This document shows, one piece after another, positions 36,766-47,507 of a stretch of DNA of 64,000 nt (its first letter is position 1; each line of letters begins with the position of its first letter). Source of the stretch: Mytilus californianus (Eukaryota; Mollusca; Bivalvia; Mytilida; Mytilidae); contig NW_026262734.1 of the NCBI RefSeq assembly GCF_021869535.1, positions 74,090,339 through 74,154,338 on the forward strand, read 5' to 3'. The position numbers were made by a program, and so were the translations under genes. Below the pieces are notes generated by a model that was not told the DNA's origin, did no database searches, and saw nothing but the letters and a program-made list of their open reading frames with translations.

Positions 36766-37178
36766 ATATATTGCTTGGTTCCTAGATAGCAGGTGTCTAC
36801 AGACGGTGTGGTTACTAGATATAAGTTATCTATATATGGTGTGGTTCCTAGATACAGGTTATCTTTATATGGTTTTGTTCCTCGATATAAGTTTTGTATA
36901 GATGTTGGGGTTCCTAGATACAAGTTGTCTATAGATGGTGTGGTTCCTTAGTACATGTTGTCCATATATGGTGTGGTTCCTTGATACAAGTTGTGTACAG
37001 ATGGTATGGTTGCTAGATATATGTTATCTATAGAATGTGTGGTTCTTAAATTTATACAAGTTGTCATTGATGGTGTTGTTTTCTCGGTATAAGTTGTCTA
37101 TAGATGGTATGGTTCCCCGATACAAGATGTCTGTGGATGGTGTGATTCCTAGATACATGTTGTCTATAGATTACTCTA

Positions 37179-37740
37179 CCACTTGGAACTCATATGTCAA
37201 TATCTTCCTTTTAAGCAGCAATTCCCTATTAAGGAAATCATGATAGGGAATGCAAACTTTTGAATATCATATCAACTGTGAGATAAAAAATCTATATGCA
37301 GCTGCTGCTGGGATGTCATTACATAGAAACGGAAAATGTACAGTGGGAAGCTGAATCATCTCTATATTGTCGTAAAGTTTTGATCTCAGCCGATACTCAT
37401 TGTCAATTTTAGATATAAGTCATGATATGAGGCAGATTTATCTTTATATTGTGTATCCTTAATTTCACGTTCGATGGGATAGATTTGTTCAACATAGTCA
37501 CCAAACTTTGAATTATTCAGTGAGATGACCTCATCTAGATAGCAAAAAGTGAACTCATAGATTAATGCTAGCTTCTTTTCATTCTTCCGTAGAAGCTCCG
37601 TATGGAGTCTGTCTCATGTGAATAACGGAACAATTCGGCAGGAAGAAGAGCCCAGTTGCTTTCCATGGGATTCGGTCGATAGTTTGTGGGAAAAAAACGT
37701 CCTCCAAACGTGATATAAATTGTATCAGAGTTTTTTGTTT
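37179..37740 (-). pseudogene. Degenerate Penelope-like element reverse transcriptase (copy 1)
   Basis: The minus strand is collinear with the better-preserved copy at 38,459-39,133: 'gcagcaattccctattaagg' versus 'gcagcaatcctctatcaagg', 'catagtcaccaaactttg' versus 'catagtcaccaaattttg'. The catalytic segment reads 'CYLDEVISLN' where the other copy has 'RYIDDVLSLN', so the second catalytic Asp is lost. Several frame breaks are present. It begins exactly where satellite block B stops. Confidence 0.8.
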
Positions 37741-38150
37741 GTTTACAAAGTACGATTTATTCAACCCTAAACAAAGACTTTTGAAGCTACGTTGGCCATT
37801 TATTTTTCATGAAACGAAGCAGAATCCATTAAAAGCTTCAATAATAATTGTATGTACTGTAACACATTATAATTTTATTCAACAAATAATGCTTGTTACA
37901 ATTACTATCAAGATTCAAAACTTCTCTTGACGTACCCTTTTCATTCGAATAATCTCTTACAACACTCAATTTATACTGTTTTAAATAGCTACATATCTTA
38001 TACCAGAAGATCCAAATACCTCAGACAACAATCATAGAATGAATCAAATAGCCATATACTTCATACCTCAAGGTCGAATTGTCTCAAAACTTATAGACCA
38101 TACTAAAAAACAACATACCTTATACAATTAGGTCAAATAACCACATGCAA
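37741..38150. other. Spacer between two PLE copies
   Basis: AT-rich, with weak period-like phrases ('catataccttatac', 'aggtcaaat') reminiscent of decayed satellite around 37,980-38,140. No gene was seen. Confidence 0.4.
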
Positions 38151-39200
38151 CACTTATAGAAGAGGGACGAAAGATACCAGAGGTGACAGTCAAACTCATA
38201 GATCGAAAACAAACTGACAACGCCATGGCCAAAAATAAAGAGACAAACAGACAAATAATAGTACAGATGACACAACATAGAAAACCAAAGACTAAGCAAC
38301 ACGAACCCCACCAAAAACTGGGGGTGATCTCAGGTGCTCCGGAAGGGTAAGCAGATCCTGCTCCACATGTGGCACCCGTCGTGTTGCTTATGTTATTACA
38401 AATCCGGTAAATAGTCTAATTCGGTAAGTCACATTCGTGAAAAGGGAGGGTATTGTAGTTACGACATAAGGAACATATCCGATATCATCTGTGAAACGAT
38501 TATTCCATAACGGTCAACCAACTCGTGATGGCGTCCGTAAAATTTACGAAGGGATGACTTCAACTTCACCATTTGGAACTCTTGGTTTAATAGCTTCCTT
38601 GTGAGCAGCAATCCTCTATCAAGGAAATCATGATAGGAAACACAAGCCCGGGAATATCGTATCAATTGGGAGATATATACTCCGTATGCAGTCGCTGCTG
38701 CAATGTTGCTACATAGAAATGGAAAGTTCACAATTGGGAAGCTGAAATCATCTCTTTTGTCGTAAAGTTTTGTTTTCAACCGACCCTCATTGTCAATTTC
38801 TAGATGTAAGTCAAGATATGAGGCAGACTTAATTGTATCTGTAGTATCCTTTATCTCTAGTTCGATGGGATAGATTCGTTCAACATAGTCACCAAATTTT
38901 GTATTATTTAGTGAGAGAACATCATCTATATAGCGGAATGTAGAGTTAAAGGATATTGCTAACTTCTTATCTTTCTTCCTAAGAAGTTCCTGTATGAAGT
39001 CAGCCTCATAATAATAAAGAAACAAGTCGGCAAGAAGAGGGGCACAATTGGTTCCCATTGGAATTCCGACAGTCTGTTGAAAAACACGTCCTCCAAACGT
39101 AACAAATATGTTGTCAATCAAGAAATCAAGCATCTTGATAATGTCAGTTTCACAGAATTTTTTGTTTGAATCAGAGTGATTCTTTACAAAGTCTTTATAG
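38151..39200 (-). mobile_element. Penelope-like retroelement, 5'-truncated, with 3' tail
   Basis: On the minus strand this comprises the RT domain followed by a 3' region (38,151-38,458) whose text recurs at 21,991-22,110 and 34,976-35,345. The endonuclease part that Penelope proper carries after RT (GIY-YIG) is not seen. The open frame extends some 20 codons upstream of the first Met (to about 39,208), so the upstream part of the element was lost rather than the start being here. Confidence 0.75.
38459..39133 (-). CDS. Penelope-like reverse transcriptase, partial
   Basis: A 224-codon frame. Motifs in order: 'VFQQTVGIPMGTNCAPLLAD' (RT fingers/palm with the PMG box), 'TFRYIDDVLSLN' with the YxDD-type catalytic pair, 'SASYLDLHLEI', and 'ATAYGVYISQLIRYSRAC' near the end. 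The catalytic Asp pair is present. It would copy RNA to DNA for retroelement insertion. The frame is intact, but the N-terminal portion is missing, so activity is unlikely. The family call to PLE is firm; the subgroup is not assigned. Confidence 0.85.
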   Translation of the reverse strand: MLDFLIDNIFVTFGGRVFQQTVGIPMGTNCAPLLADLFLYYYEADFIQELLRKKDKKLAISFNSTFRYIDDVLSLNNTKFGDYVERIYPIELEIKDTTDTIKSASYLDLHLEIDNEGRLKTKLYDKRDDFSFPIVNFPFLCSNIAAATAYGVYISQLIRYSRACVSYHDFLDRGLLLTRKLLNQEFQMVKLKSSLRKFYGRHHELVDRYGIIVSQMISDMFLMS

Positions 39201-39685
39201 ACTGTACCAAATAACCATTAACCTTACACCATAAGGTCCAATTACTAGTACATCATACAACACTTACAGAATTATCAAATGACCGTATACTTTGTATCAT
39301 AAGGTCCAATTACATCATACAAAACGGTACACACTTTTTTCATATTATATAATTACCATGTAAATCTTTGAATGATGGTTTTTTTTTGGTGTTAATATTG
39401 ATTTTGTTATCAGTAAGTTAAAAACAAACTCAATGATATTATTGTTATATATATACACACTTTCATTGATCTACAATCTATCGACTCTCGTATCTTGGCA
39501 TTGCACAAGGTCATGTTTTTCTCTGACTGTTTATAATGTCTTTACACTAAATCCATTGGATGGTGGATGTGTACTGATTAATAATTTAGTCTTGGATGAT
39601 TTTTTTTTATATAAGTTGATATTGGCTTTGAACTAGCTGCCGGTAACTTCAATCGAGTACTCTCAGATCTGTACTTAGTGTCTTT
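39201..39685. other. AT-rich sequence with decayed period-like text, nothing recognised
   Basis: 39,200-39,345 holds 'taaggtccaattac' repeated twice. The remainder has a 67-codon plus frame without domains. Confidence 0.4.
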
Positions 39686-40330
39686 ATGTTGTTGGGATGT
39701 ACAATACCCGGTCACGTCCACGTTGTTTTGTTATATTTATTTCTATGTGTATCATCTGATGAGTTAAACCATTTTCAACTGATTTTTATAGTTCGGTCTT
39801 ATGTTGTACTGTTACACCACAGTTCCAGGTTAGGAGAGGGTTGGATTCCCGCTAACATGTTCAACCCCCGCCACATTATGTATATATGTGCTCACTGCTG
39901 GTCCCAAGTCAGGTGCCTGTAATTCAGTGGTTGTCGCTTTTTGTTGTGTTACATATTTGTTTTTCTTTCATTTTTTTTTTTTTTTGTACATTATGCCGTT
40001 AGTTTTTTGAATTGTATTACATTAGTGATTTCGGGGCCTTTTATAGCTGACTATCCAGTTTCAGGCTTTGTTCATTGTTGAATGCCGTACGATGACCTAT
40101 AGCTATTGATTTCTGTGTCATTTGGTCTCTTGTGGAGAATTGTCTCATTGGCAATCATATATCATCTTCTTTTTATATATATATTCCTTTTTTTTAACTG
40201 AACTAGTATACATTATTTTAGGAGCAAACTGAAGCCCGCCTCCAGATGTTGGATTTTCTCTATTCGTTAAAGACACATCGGTTGTCTTTTTGACACATTC
40301 CCTGTTTCTATATAACCCTATTCTAGATTT
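39686..40330 (+). repeat. Dispersed mussel repeats (PLE-type 3' tail)
   Basis: Contains 'atgtgtatcatctgatgag', 'ggtcccaagtcaggtgcctg', 'attcagtggttgtcgc', 'gtctcttgtggagaattgtc' and, at 40,200-40,315, 'gcccgcctccagatgttgg' and 'tctttttgacacattccctg'. These occur again in part at 41,430-41,665, 43,990-44,195, 46,681-46,805, 59,600-60,115 and 63,350-63,465, so this is a high-copy family. The 78-codon frame at 39,686 is not considered real. Confidence 0.65.
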
Positions 40331-41403
40331 ACCTATCAACCATAGACAACATATACAGACTATCTAAAACCTACAGACAGCATATACTGGCTCTGTCTAA
40401 CAAGCACAGACAAAATATACACACTGTATCTAGCAATCGCAGTCAATATACACAGAATGCATCTAACAACCACAGACAATATACACAGACTGTATCTAAA
40501 ACCCACAAACAGCATATACTGACTGTGTCTAACAAACACAGACAACATATACACACTGTATCTAGCAACCACAGACAATATCCAAAGACTATCAAAGAAC
40601 CACAGACAATATACACAGAATGCATCTAACAACCACAGACAATTTAAACAGGCTGCATTTGACAACCACAAACAACATATACATACTGTATCTAGCAATC
40701 ACAGACAATATACACTGACTGTAATTAAGGACCACAGACAACATATATAGACTGTATCTGATAACCACAGACAACATATACACCCTTTTCTAGCAACCAT
40801 ATACAACATATACACACTATATCTAGCAACCACAGACAACATATACACACTGTATCTATCAACCACAGACAACATATACACACTGTATGTAGCAACCACA
40901 GACAAACATATACACACTGTATCTAGCAACCACAAACAACATATACACACTGTATCGAGCAACCACAAACAACATATATACACACTGTATCTAGCAACCA
41001 CAGACAACATATACACACTGCATCTAAGAACCACAGACAACATATACACACTGTATCTAGCAACCACAGACAACATATACCCACTGTATCCAGCAACCAC
41101 AAACAACATATACACACTGTATCTAGCAACCACAGACAACATATACACACTGTATCTAGCAACCACAGACAACATATACCCACTGTATCTAGCAACCACA
41201 GACAATATACACAGACAACATATTCACACTGTATCTAAGAACCACAGACAACATATACACACTGTATCTTAGAACCACAGACAACATTAACAGACTGCAT
41301 CTAACAACCATAGACAACATATACACACTGTATCTAACAACCACAGATAACATATACACACTGTATCTAACAACCACAGACAATAAATGCAGACAGTATC
41401 TTA
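40331..41403 (-). repeat. 33-bp satellite, block C
   Basis: About 32 units with 'aaccacagacaacatata' and 'cacactgtatctagc', a subfamily distinct from A/D (cacagacaacata instead of atagacaatacata). Units in the middle (40,800-41,200) are very uniform and those at the edges more diverged. Long overlapping minus-strand frames with 11-residue periods are by-products. Confidence 0.93.
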
Positions 41404-41684
41404 TAACTGCACTATTGGTGTGTCTTTCCCAAGTAAGGGCACTGAAGTTCAGTGGTTGTTGTTGGTTCATGTCTGTCATATTTGTAAATTGATTTGCTAT
41501 AAGTTAAGACATTAGTTTTCTCAATTGAATTGTTTGTCGATGCCTTTTAATGCTGACTATATGGTATGGGTTATTTTTCTCATTGTAGAATTCTGTATGG
41601 TTGTCAATAACTGCTAACATCATTTGAACTTTGGTGGATAGTTGTCTCATTGGCAAACATACCATATATCCTTATTCATATACA
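41404..41684 (+). repeat. Dispersed repeat fragment at the edge of block C
   Basis: 'gcactgaagttcagtggttg', 'gttttctcaattgaattg', 'gatagttgtctcattggc' parallel 39,925-40,165. It separates block C from a few further satellite units. Confidence 0.6.
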
Positions 41685-41790
41685 GACAATTTATATAGTC
41701 TGTATCGAACAACTGCAGACAATTTATATAAACTTTCTTGAAGAACCACAGACAATATATATAGACTGTATATAATAACCACAGCTAACA
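41685..41790 (-). repeat. 33-bp satellite, block C outlier units
   Basis: Three diverged units with 'acagacaatttatata' and 'gaagaaccacagacaatata'. These lie beyond the dispersed repeat and show that the block was once continuous. Confidence 0.75.
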
Positions 41791-42084
41791 AATTTTTCAG
41801 GTTTATATTATTTTCTCTAATTCTTCGTCAATTTATCCCTTTCTGCACCCATTGTATAAAAAAATGTAATCAACGTGTGGTTCGTTTGATCTCAGTTCTT
41901 CATTGGTTAAAATCCGATTATGACGTCGAATTTTCTTGCTTTCTTCTGAATTTCCTATTGTGACGGCATGAAAAAAGGCTACCATGCCTGATGACGTCAG
42001 ATAGAAGGAACACATCTTTTTGCAGATCATTCGAAAAGAAGGAATAAGTTTGCCTGCATATTTTTAGAAAATCATTAGAGAAAC
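41791..42084. other. Spacer, nothing recognised
   Basis: A 65-codon minus frame is present without a domain. Base composition is slightly richer than the flanks around 41,880-42,010. Confidence 0.4.
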
Positions 42085-42245
42085 AGATTCCACCACCAAA
42101 TCTCGTGTAATACGATATTTATCCACTCTCGACAGTTAAATTTTAAATATTTAAAACGCTCGGCGAGCCTCTCGTTTTAAATTTGAAAATTTAACTGTCT
42201 CGAGTGGATTAATATCGTATCACACTCGATGCAGTGGTAGAATCT
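42085..42245. mobile_element. 161-bp palindromic MITE-like element
   Basis: The two halves are inverted copies about 73 bp long: 'taatacgatatttatccact' on the left and 'agtggattaatatcgtat' on the right. A short GC-rich loop ('gctcggcgagcctctcg') sits near 42,158-42,173. The transcript would fold into one long hairpin. Confidence 0.75.
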
Positions 42246-43985
42246 ATATTTATTAGTTGTTTATAAATATGTGTATACTCTGTAAACAACAGAATTGTAA
42301 CACAAATGTGTTTAAAACCTTTTTTTCTGTTATTACCTGTATTATCTAAAACTAATGTGTTTGTAAATATGCCTTTACGTCAAATAATGTTTTTAATATA
42401 ACAAGTGATGGCCTCATTAAGTATTAAGCTTATATAATCAAAAACTAAAATAGTCCTTTTGCTAATGTCACATATATTCTGATAATTTACAAAATGTAAT
42501 GGATAATATGTCCTTCACACCTTAGTTCTAGTATTGGTAAGCATTTCTGAGCAAGTTGTTTCAATTAATGATAATGATTTTTACTCATTATTGAAATATA
42601 AGCATAAATATTTACAAACAATCGATGGTATTGACTTTATTGTTATACTCAATTATGCTTCGATAAAGATGTAGGTATCATATTCCAAAAGTAGTATACA
42701 TGTATACTATTTGTTTAGTTAGTTTTCATATTATCTAAGCAGAATTTCTACCTACCATCTCTTTTATCCAATGGAATTTTAAAAAAAGCTTCAAGAAAAT
42801 TTTCATGGATAATTTAAATATTACAAAAATATTTTTAAAATAGGTATTTTTTTCATGTCATTATTATATACTAGACAACTTATAAATAGTTCCTATAATT
42901 AAAGACATCAAAAGTTTATAATTTTTCATATACATTTATGTGCAGTGCCTATGAAAAATTTCAATAGTTCATGTATTACAGAATGTTAAAATCTTTTTTT
43001 GTTGTTTTGTTCAGTTATTCTGCTCAACCATCTGTGTGCTAACTCCTTGAGGTTTTATGTGAACTTTGACATAGTAGATGTTGAACAACCTGAAATATTA
43101 AATTCTTATGTTAGAATGTGTAAGCTCTCATTAATTCTTTTAGAACTTAAACTATAAATTTTCAAAGAAGTCAGACAGAACACATTGCATTTTGAGAAGA
43201 AAGTATAGAATTTGGTGCATGAAAGACCTGAAAAGAGCAAACTCTCTACAACTCATTGATGTATAGCAGTTGACCACATTCTGTCAAATAGTTTCTGACG
43301 AAAATATCTTCTTTTTTCATGCATGATCTTGCAGAATTCATAGAATTGGCAAGCAAGAGGTTTTGTGAGTTGATACATGTCTTTTCATCTTTGTTATTCA
43401 TGTAAATTAATCATTGAGTGATAGATTTCTCTTAGAAGATATTTAAAGGTCCAAGTGAATAAACTATAAAGAGACTTATAACTATTGTAATTATTCAATT
43501 GGTAATAAAACAGATAAATGTTTAAATACCTTGACCAAAAGAAGATGACCCAATGTAAAAAATCCATTAGGTTTGCAAGAAGATCAATATTACACTCTTG
43601 CATAGAATAACATTCTTGTATAAATAACCAAGGGTTTCCTTGCCACATATTTTATAATGTATATATTTTCTTGTCTTAGAAATATATAAAAGAGTAGATT
43701 AAGAAATGTCTTTTCTGACAATTGCAACAAGCTGAAAGTGTTTCAAATTGATGAATACATGTGTAAGAAGGTATTAAAACAGGACACTTTTTGTTTATCT
43801 TTTAATACAGAAAATTGCCCAAGACACTTCAATTATGTAAAATGGTGGTTGTTGTAAAAGTGGACAAATGGTCAGGATTTCAACCAATATTATAAGCCTA
43901 GGAAACATAAATAGCAGGGCCTTGCAGACTTAATTTTCAAGCTAAATATTTCATTTGTCACAACAAACATGATCAGAAAAATCTT
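42246..43985. other. AT-rich sequence, nothing recognised
   Basis: No inverted repeat, no familiar repeat and no convincing exon. One 84-codon minus frame (43,394-43,648) lacks a domain. Confidence 0.45.
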
Positions 43986-44200
43986 TTTTGCTGATAAATT
44001 GGCTCCAGTTGTTTTTGTGGTTTAATTGTCATGTTTGTATCTGATGAGTTAGGCCATTTATCAGCTGAACATTTTTATTTGTTCTTTAATGGGTTTGCTC
44101 ATTGTTGAAGGCTGTACAATGACCTTAAGTTCCTTACCTTTATGTCAATTAGTCTCTGGTAGCAATCATACCACATCTTTTTTTAATTTTTATACCTATG
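43986..44200 (+). repeat. Dispersed repeat fragment (PLE-type tail family)
   Basis: 'tctgatgagttaggccattt', 'ctcattgttgaaggctgtac' and 'gcaatcataccacatctttt' match the order seen at 39,740-40,170, with deletions. Confidence 0.6.
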
Positions 44201-44494
44201 TTTCCAGTCCAAAAACCTATGGATTAATTCATAGAGAAAAAGGGAATTTTTAATTTTAAATGATGGGGTTCAAAATTAATGCATGGGGCACTTACCAAAT
44301 CTAAAAATAAAACAATATTGATATTGTCTATATACATACCAGTATCTAATACATCTGGTGTGACATTACAGAGTGTGCCCAAAACCTTTACAATGTGATT
44401 TGTTAACTAAGAATGAATGCACCAAGTCTCCTGGAACTCTGTAGACAGAAAAATAATTGAATTCAATATAACAATTATTACAGGTAATGTATAA
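44201..44494. other. Short spacer before block D, nothing recognised
   Basis: AT-rich with no domain or repeat detected. Confidence 0.4.
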
Positions 44495-46228
44495 GCTAAA
44501 TGTATTGTCTATGGTTGTTACATTTTGATTTATATATTGTCTATGGTTCTAAGATACAGGCTATATGTATTGTCTATGGTGCTTAGAAATGGTCCATATG
44601 TATTGTCTATGGTTCTTAGATATGGTTCTTAAGTTCAGTCTATATGCATTGTCTATGGTTCTAAGATACAGGCTATATGCATTGTCTATGGTTCTAAGGT
44701 ACAGGCTATATGTATTGTCTATGGTTCTTAGGTTCAGTCTATATGTATTGTCTATGGTTCTTATAAAATGGTCCATATGCATTGCCTATGGTTCTTAAAT
44801 ATGGTTCTTAGGTTAAGTCTGTATGTATTGTCTATGGTTCTAAGATACATGCTATATGTATTGTCTATGGTTCTTAGGTTCAGTCTATATGTATTGTCTA
44901 TGGTTCTTAGAAATGGTCCATATGTACTGTCTATGGTTCTTAGATATGGTTCTTAGGTTCAGTCTATATGCATTGTCTATGGTTCTAAGATACAGGCTAT
45001 ATGTATTGTCTATGGTTCTTAGGTTCAGTCTATATGTTTTGTTTATGGTTCTTAGAAATCGTCCATATGTATTGTCTATGGTTCTTAGATATGGTTCTTA
45101 GGTTCAGTCTATATGCATTGTCTATGGTTCTAAGATACAGGCTATATGCATTGTCTATGGTTCTTATGTTCAATTTATATGTATTGTATATGGTTCTTAG
45201 ATATAGGCTATATGTATTGTCTATGGTTTTTAGATATAGGCTATATGTATTGTCTATGGTTCTTAGATAGAGGCTATGTGTATTGCCTATGGTTCTTAGA
45301 TATAGGCTAAATGTATTGCCTATGGTTTTAAGGTATGGTCTATATGTATTGCCTATGGTTCTAAGTTATAGGCTTTATGCATTGTTTGTGGTTCTAAGTT
45401 ATAGGCTATATGCATTGTCTATGGTTCCAAGTTATAGGCTATATGTATTGTCAATGGTTCTTAGGTAGAGTCTATGTGCATTGTCTAAGGTTCTCAGATA
45501 TGGTCCATATGCATTGTCTATGGTTCTTATGTTCGGCCTATATGCATTGTCTATTGTCTATGGTTCTTAGGTTCAGTCTATATGCATTGTCTATGGTTCT
45601 TAGATATAGGCTATGTCTATTGCATATGGTTTTAAGGTATAGTCTATATGTATTGTTTATGGTTCGAAGTTATAGGCTATATGCATTGTCTATGGTTCCA
45701 AGTTATAGGCTATATGTATTGTCTATGGTTCTTAGGTAGAGTCTATGTGCATTGTCTAAGGTTCTCAGATATGGTCCATATGCATTGTCTATGGTTCTTA
45801 TGTTCGGTCTATATGCATTGTCTATGGTTCTTAGGTTCAGTCTATATGTATTGTCTATGGTTCTTAGGTTCAGTCTATATGCATTGTCTATGGTTCTTAG
45901 GTTCAGTCTATATGCATTGTCTATGGTTCTTATGTTTGGTCTATATGCATTGTCTATGGTTCTTAGGTTCAGTCTATATGCATTGTCTATGGTTCTTATG
46001 TTCAATTTATATGTATTGTCAATGGTGCTTAGGTACAGTCTATATGCATTGTCTATAGTTCTTAGATATAGGCTATATGTATTGTCTATGGTTCTTAGGT
46101 ATAGTCTATATGCATTGTCCATGGTTCTTAGGTTCAGTCTATATGTTTTGTTGATGGTTCTTAGGTACAGTCTATTTGTATTGTCTATGGTTTTTAGGTT
46201 TAGTCTACGTGTATTGTCTATTGTTCTT

Positions 46229-46337
46229 TAGGTATATAGATATAGGAAGATGTGTTCCAATAAAACAACTCGTCCATCCAAGTAACAATTTATAAAAGTA
46301 AACCATTATAGGTCAAAGTACGGCCTTCAACACGGAA
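46229..46337 (+). repeat. Dispersed repeat inserted in block D
   Basis: 'tataggaagatgtgttccaa', 'gtccatccaagtaacaattt' and 'gtcaaagtacggccttcaac' match 35,095-35,205. Satellite resumes immediately at both sides. Confidence 0.7.
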
Positions 46338-46680
46338 CTATATGTATTGTCTATGGTTCTTAGATATAGGCTATATGTATTGTCTATGGTTCTTATGTTC
46401 AGTCAATATATATATATATTGTCCATGGTTCTTAGATATAGGCTATATGTATTGTCTATGGTTCTTAGGTTCAGTCTATATATATATTGTCTATGGTTCT
46501 TAGGTTCAGTCTATATATATATTGTCTAAGGTTCTTAGGTTCAGTCTATATGAATTGTCTATGGTTCTTAGATATAGGCTATATGTATTGTCTATGGTTC
46601 TTAGGTTCAGTCTATATATATATTGTCTATGGTTCTTAGGTACAGTCTATATGTATTGTCTATGGTTCTTATGTTCAGTC

Positions 46681-46805
46681 TATATAAAATTGAGAATGGA
46701 AATGGGGAATGTGTCAAAGAGACAACAACCTGACCATAGTACAGACAACAGCAGAAGGTCACCAACAGGTCTTCAATGCAGCGATAAATTCCCGCACCCG
46801 GAGAT
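46681..46805 (-). repeat. Dispersed repeat inserted in block D
   Basis: 'gaatggaaatggggaatgtg', 'caaagagacaacaacctgac', 'gtcttcaatgcagcg' and 'ttcccgcacccgg' match, inverted, 59,980-60,115, and directly 63,360-63,465. Confidence 0.75.
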
Positions 46806-46912
46806 GTATTGTTTATGGTTCTCAGATAAAGGCTTCATGTATGGTCTATGGTTCTTAGGTTTAGTTTATATGAATTATCTATGGTTCTTAGAGAAAGGCT
46901 ATATGTTTTGTC

Positions 46913-47185
46913 CATATGGTTCCTAGGTTCAGTCTATATGTATAGTATATAGTTGTTAGATAAAGGCGTTATATATTGTCTATAATTCTTAGATATCAGC
47001 TTGATATGTTGTCTATGGTCTTTAGGTACAGTCTATATGTATTTTCTATGGTTCTTAGATATAGGCTTCATGTATTTTCTATGGTTCTTATGTTTAGTTT
47101 ATATGTATCATATATGGTTCTTAGATATAGGGTACATGTATTGTTTATGGTTCTTAGATATATGCTTTATTAACTGTCTATATGG
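46913..47185 (+). repeat. Diagnostic diverged satellite units of arm B
   Basis: Inverted counterpart of 28,962-29,230, described there. About 97% identity by eye over atypical units. Confidence 0.85.
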
Positions 47186-47215
47186 TTTTTCGGTTCAGGT
47201 TATAAGTTTTGTCTA

Positions 47216-47422
47216 CTGTAAATTCAGAAATTAATGCGTTCATTTATTATTGCGATATTTGAAGAATGGACAAAAATGCGAGATTAATTATTGCGATTTC
47301 AGGAAAATCTGCATACGGATATATGTTTCAGATATCAAAATGCGAGTTCTTATTTTTGCGATACTCATCCAGTCGCAATATTCGCATTAATAAAAACGTC
47401 GCAATAATTTTTGAATTCACAG
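47216..47422. mobile_element. 207-bp MITE with 23-bp inverted repeats and TA duplication
   Basis: The left end 'ctgtaaattcagaaattaat' and the right end, inverted 'ctgtgaattcaaaaattatt', pair over about 23 bp. TA dinucleotides flank both sides (47,214-47,215 and 47,423-47,424), as for Tc1/mariner-type insertions. Satellite text resumes on both sides. A diverged relative is at 63,752-63,942. Confidence 0.8.
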
Positions 47423-47424
47423 TA

Positions 47425-47507
47425 TATGGTTCTTAGGTACAGTCTATATGACATGCATGTATTGTTGATATGGTTCTTAGGTACAGGCTTTATATATATA
47501 TATTGTA
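47425..47507 (+). repeat. 33-bp satellite, block D end
   Basis: 'tatggttcttaggtacagtc' and a second 'atatggttcttaggtacagg' continue after the MITE, then a (TA)n stretch leads into the minisatellite. Confidence 0.8.

Larger units (their letters stand above)
35346..37178 (+). repeat. 33-bp satellite, block B, interrupted
   Basis: Units of about 33 bp with 'ggttcctagatacaagttg' and 'tctatagatggtgt'. This is a subfamily distinct from blocks A and D but sharing the ggttc-tagata core. It occupies 35,346-35,880, 36,091-36,290 and 36,766-37,178. The interruptions are dispersed repeats described separately. Units are more diverged than in blocks A and D, suggesting an older block. Confidence 0.85.
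44495..47215 (+). repeat. 33-bp satellite, block D
   Basis: About 75 units with 'tatggttcttaggttcagtc' and 'tatatgtattgtc', the reverse complement of block A's type. A sub-pattern with 'aaatggtccatatg' and 'agatatggttcttaggtt' recurs about every 145-165 bp between 44,590 and 45,110, a local higher-order repeat. Dispersed repeats interrupt it at 46,229-46,337 and 46,681-46,805. Plus and minus frames of up to 159 codons are by-products of the stop-free 33-bp unit. Confidence 0.95.

Noticed and set aside
36491..36901. 136-codon plus frame with hydrophobic stretches
   Set aside because: The first half is a dispersed PLE-type tail and the second half satellite block B.
40331..41403. CRISPR-like array
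   Set aside because: Units are contiguous 33-bp repeats without unique spacers, in eukaryotic DNA with introns.
40360..41479. Cys-rich periodic frames ('CCLWLLDTVCI' type) in block C
   Set aside because: Same explanation as block A: three overlapping frames of one satellite.
44565..46231. Plus and minus frames up to 159 codons in block D
   Set aside because: By-products of the satellite; opposite-strand frames overlap completely.
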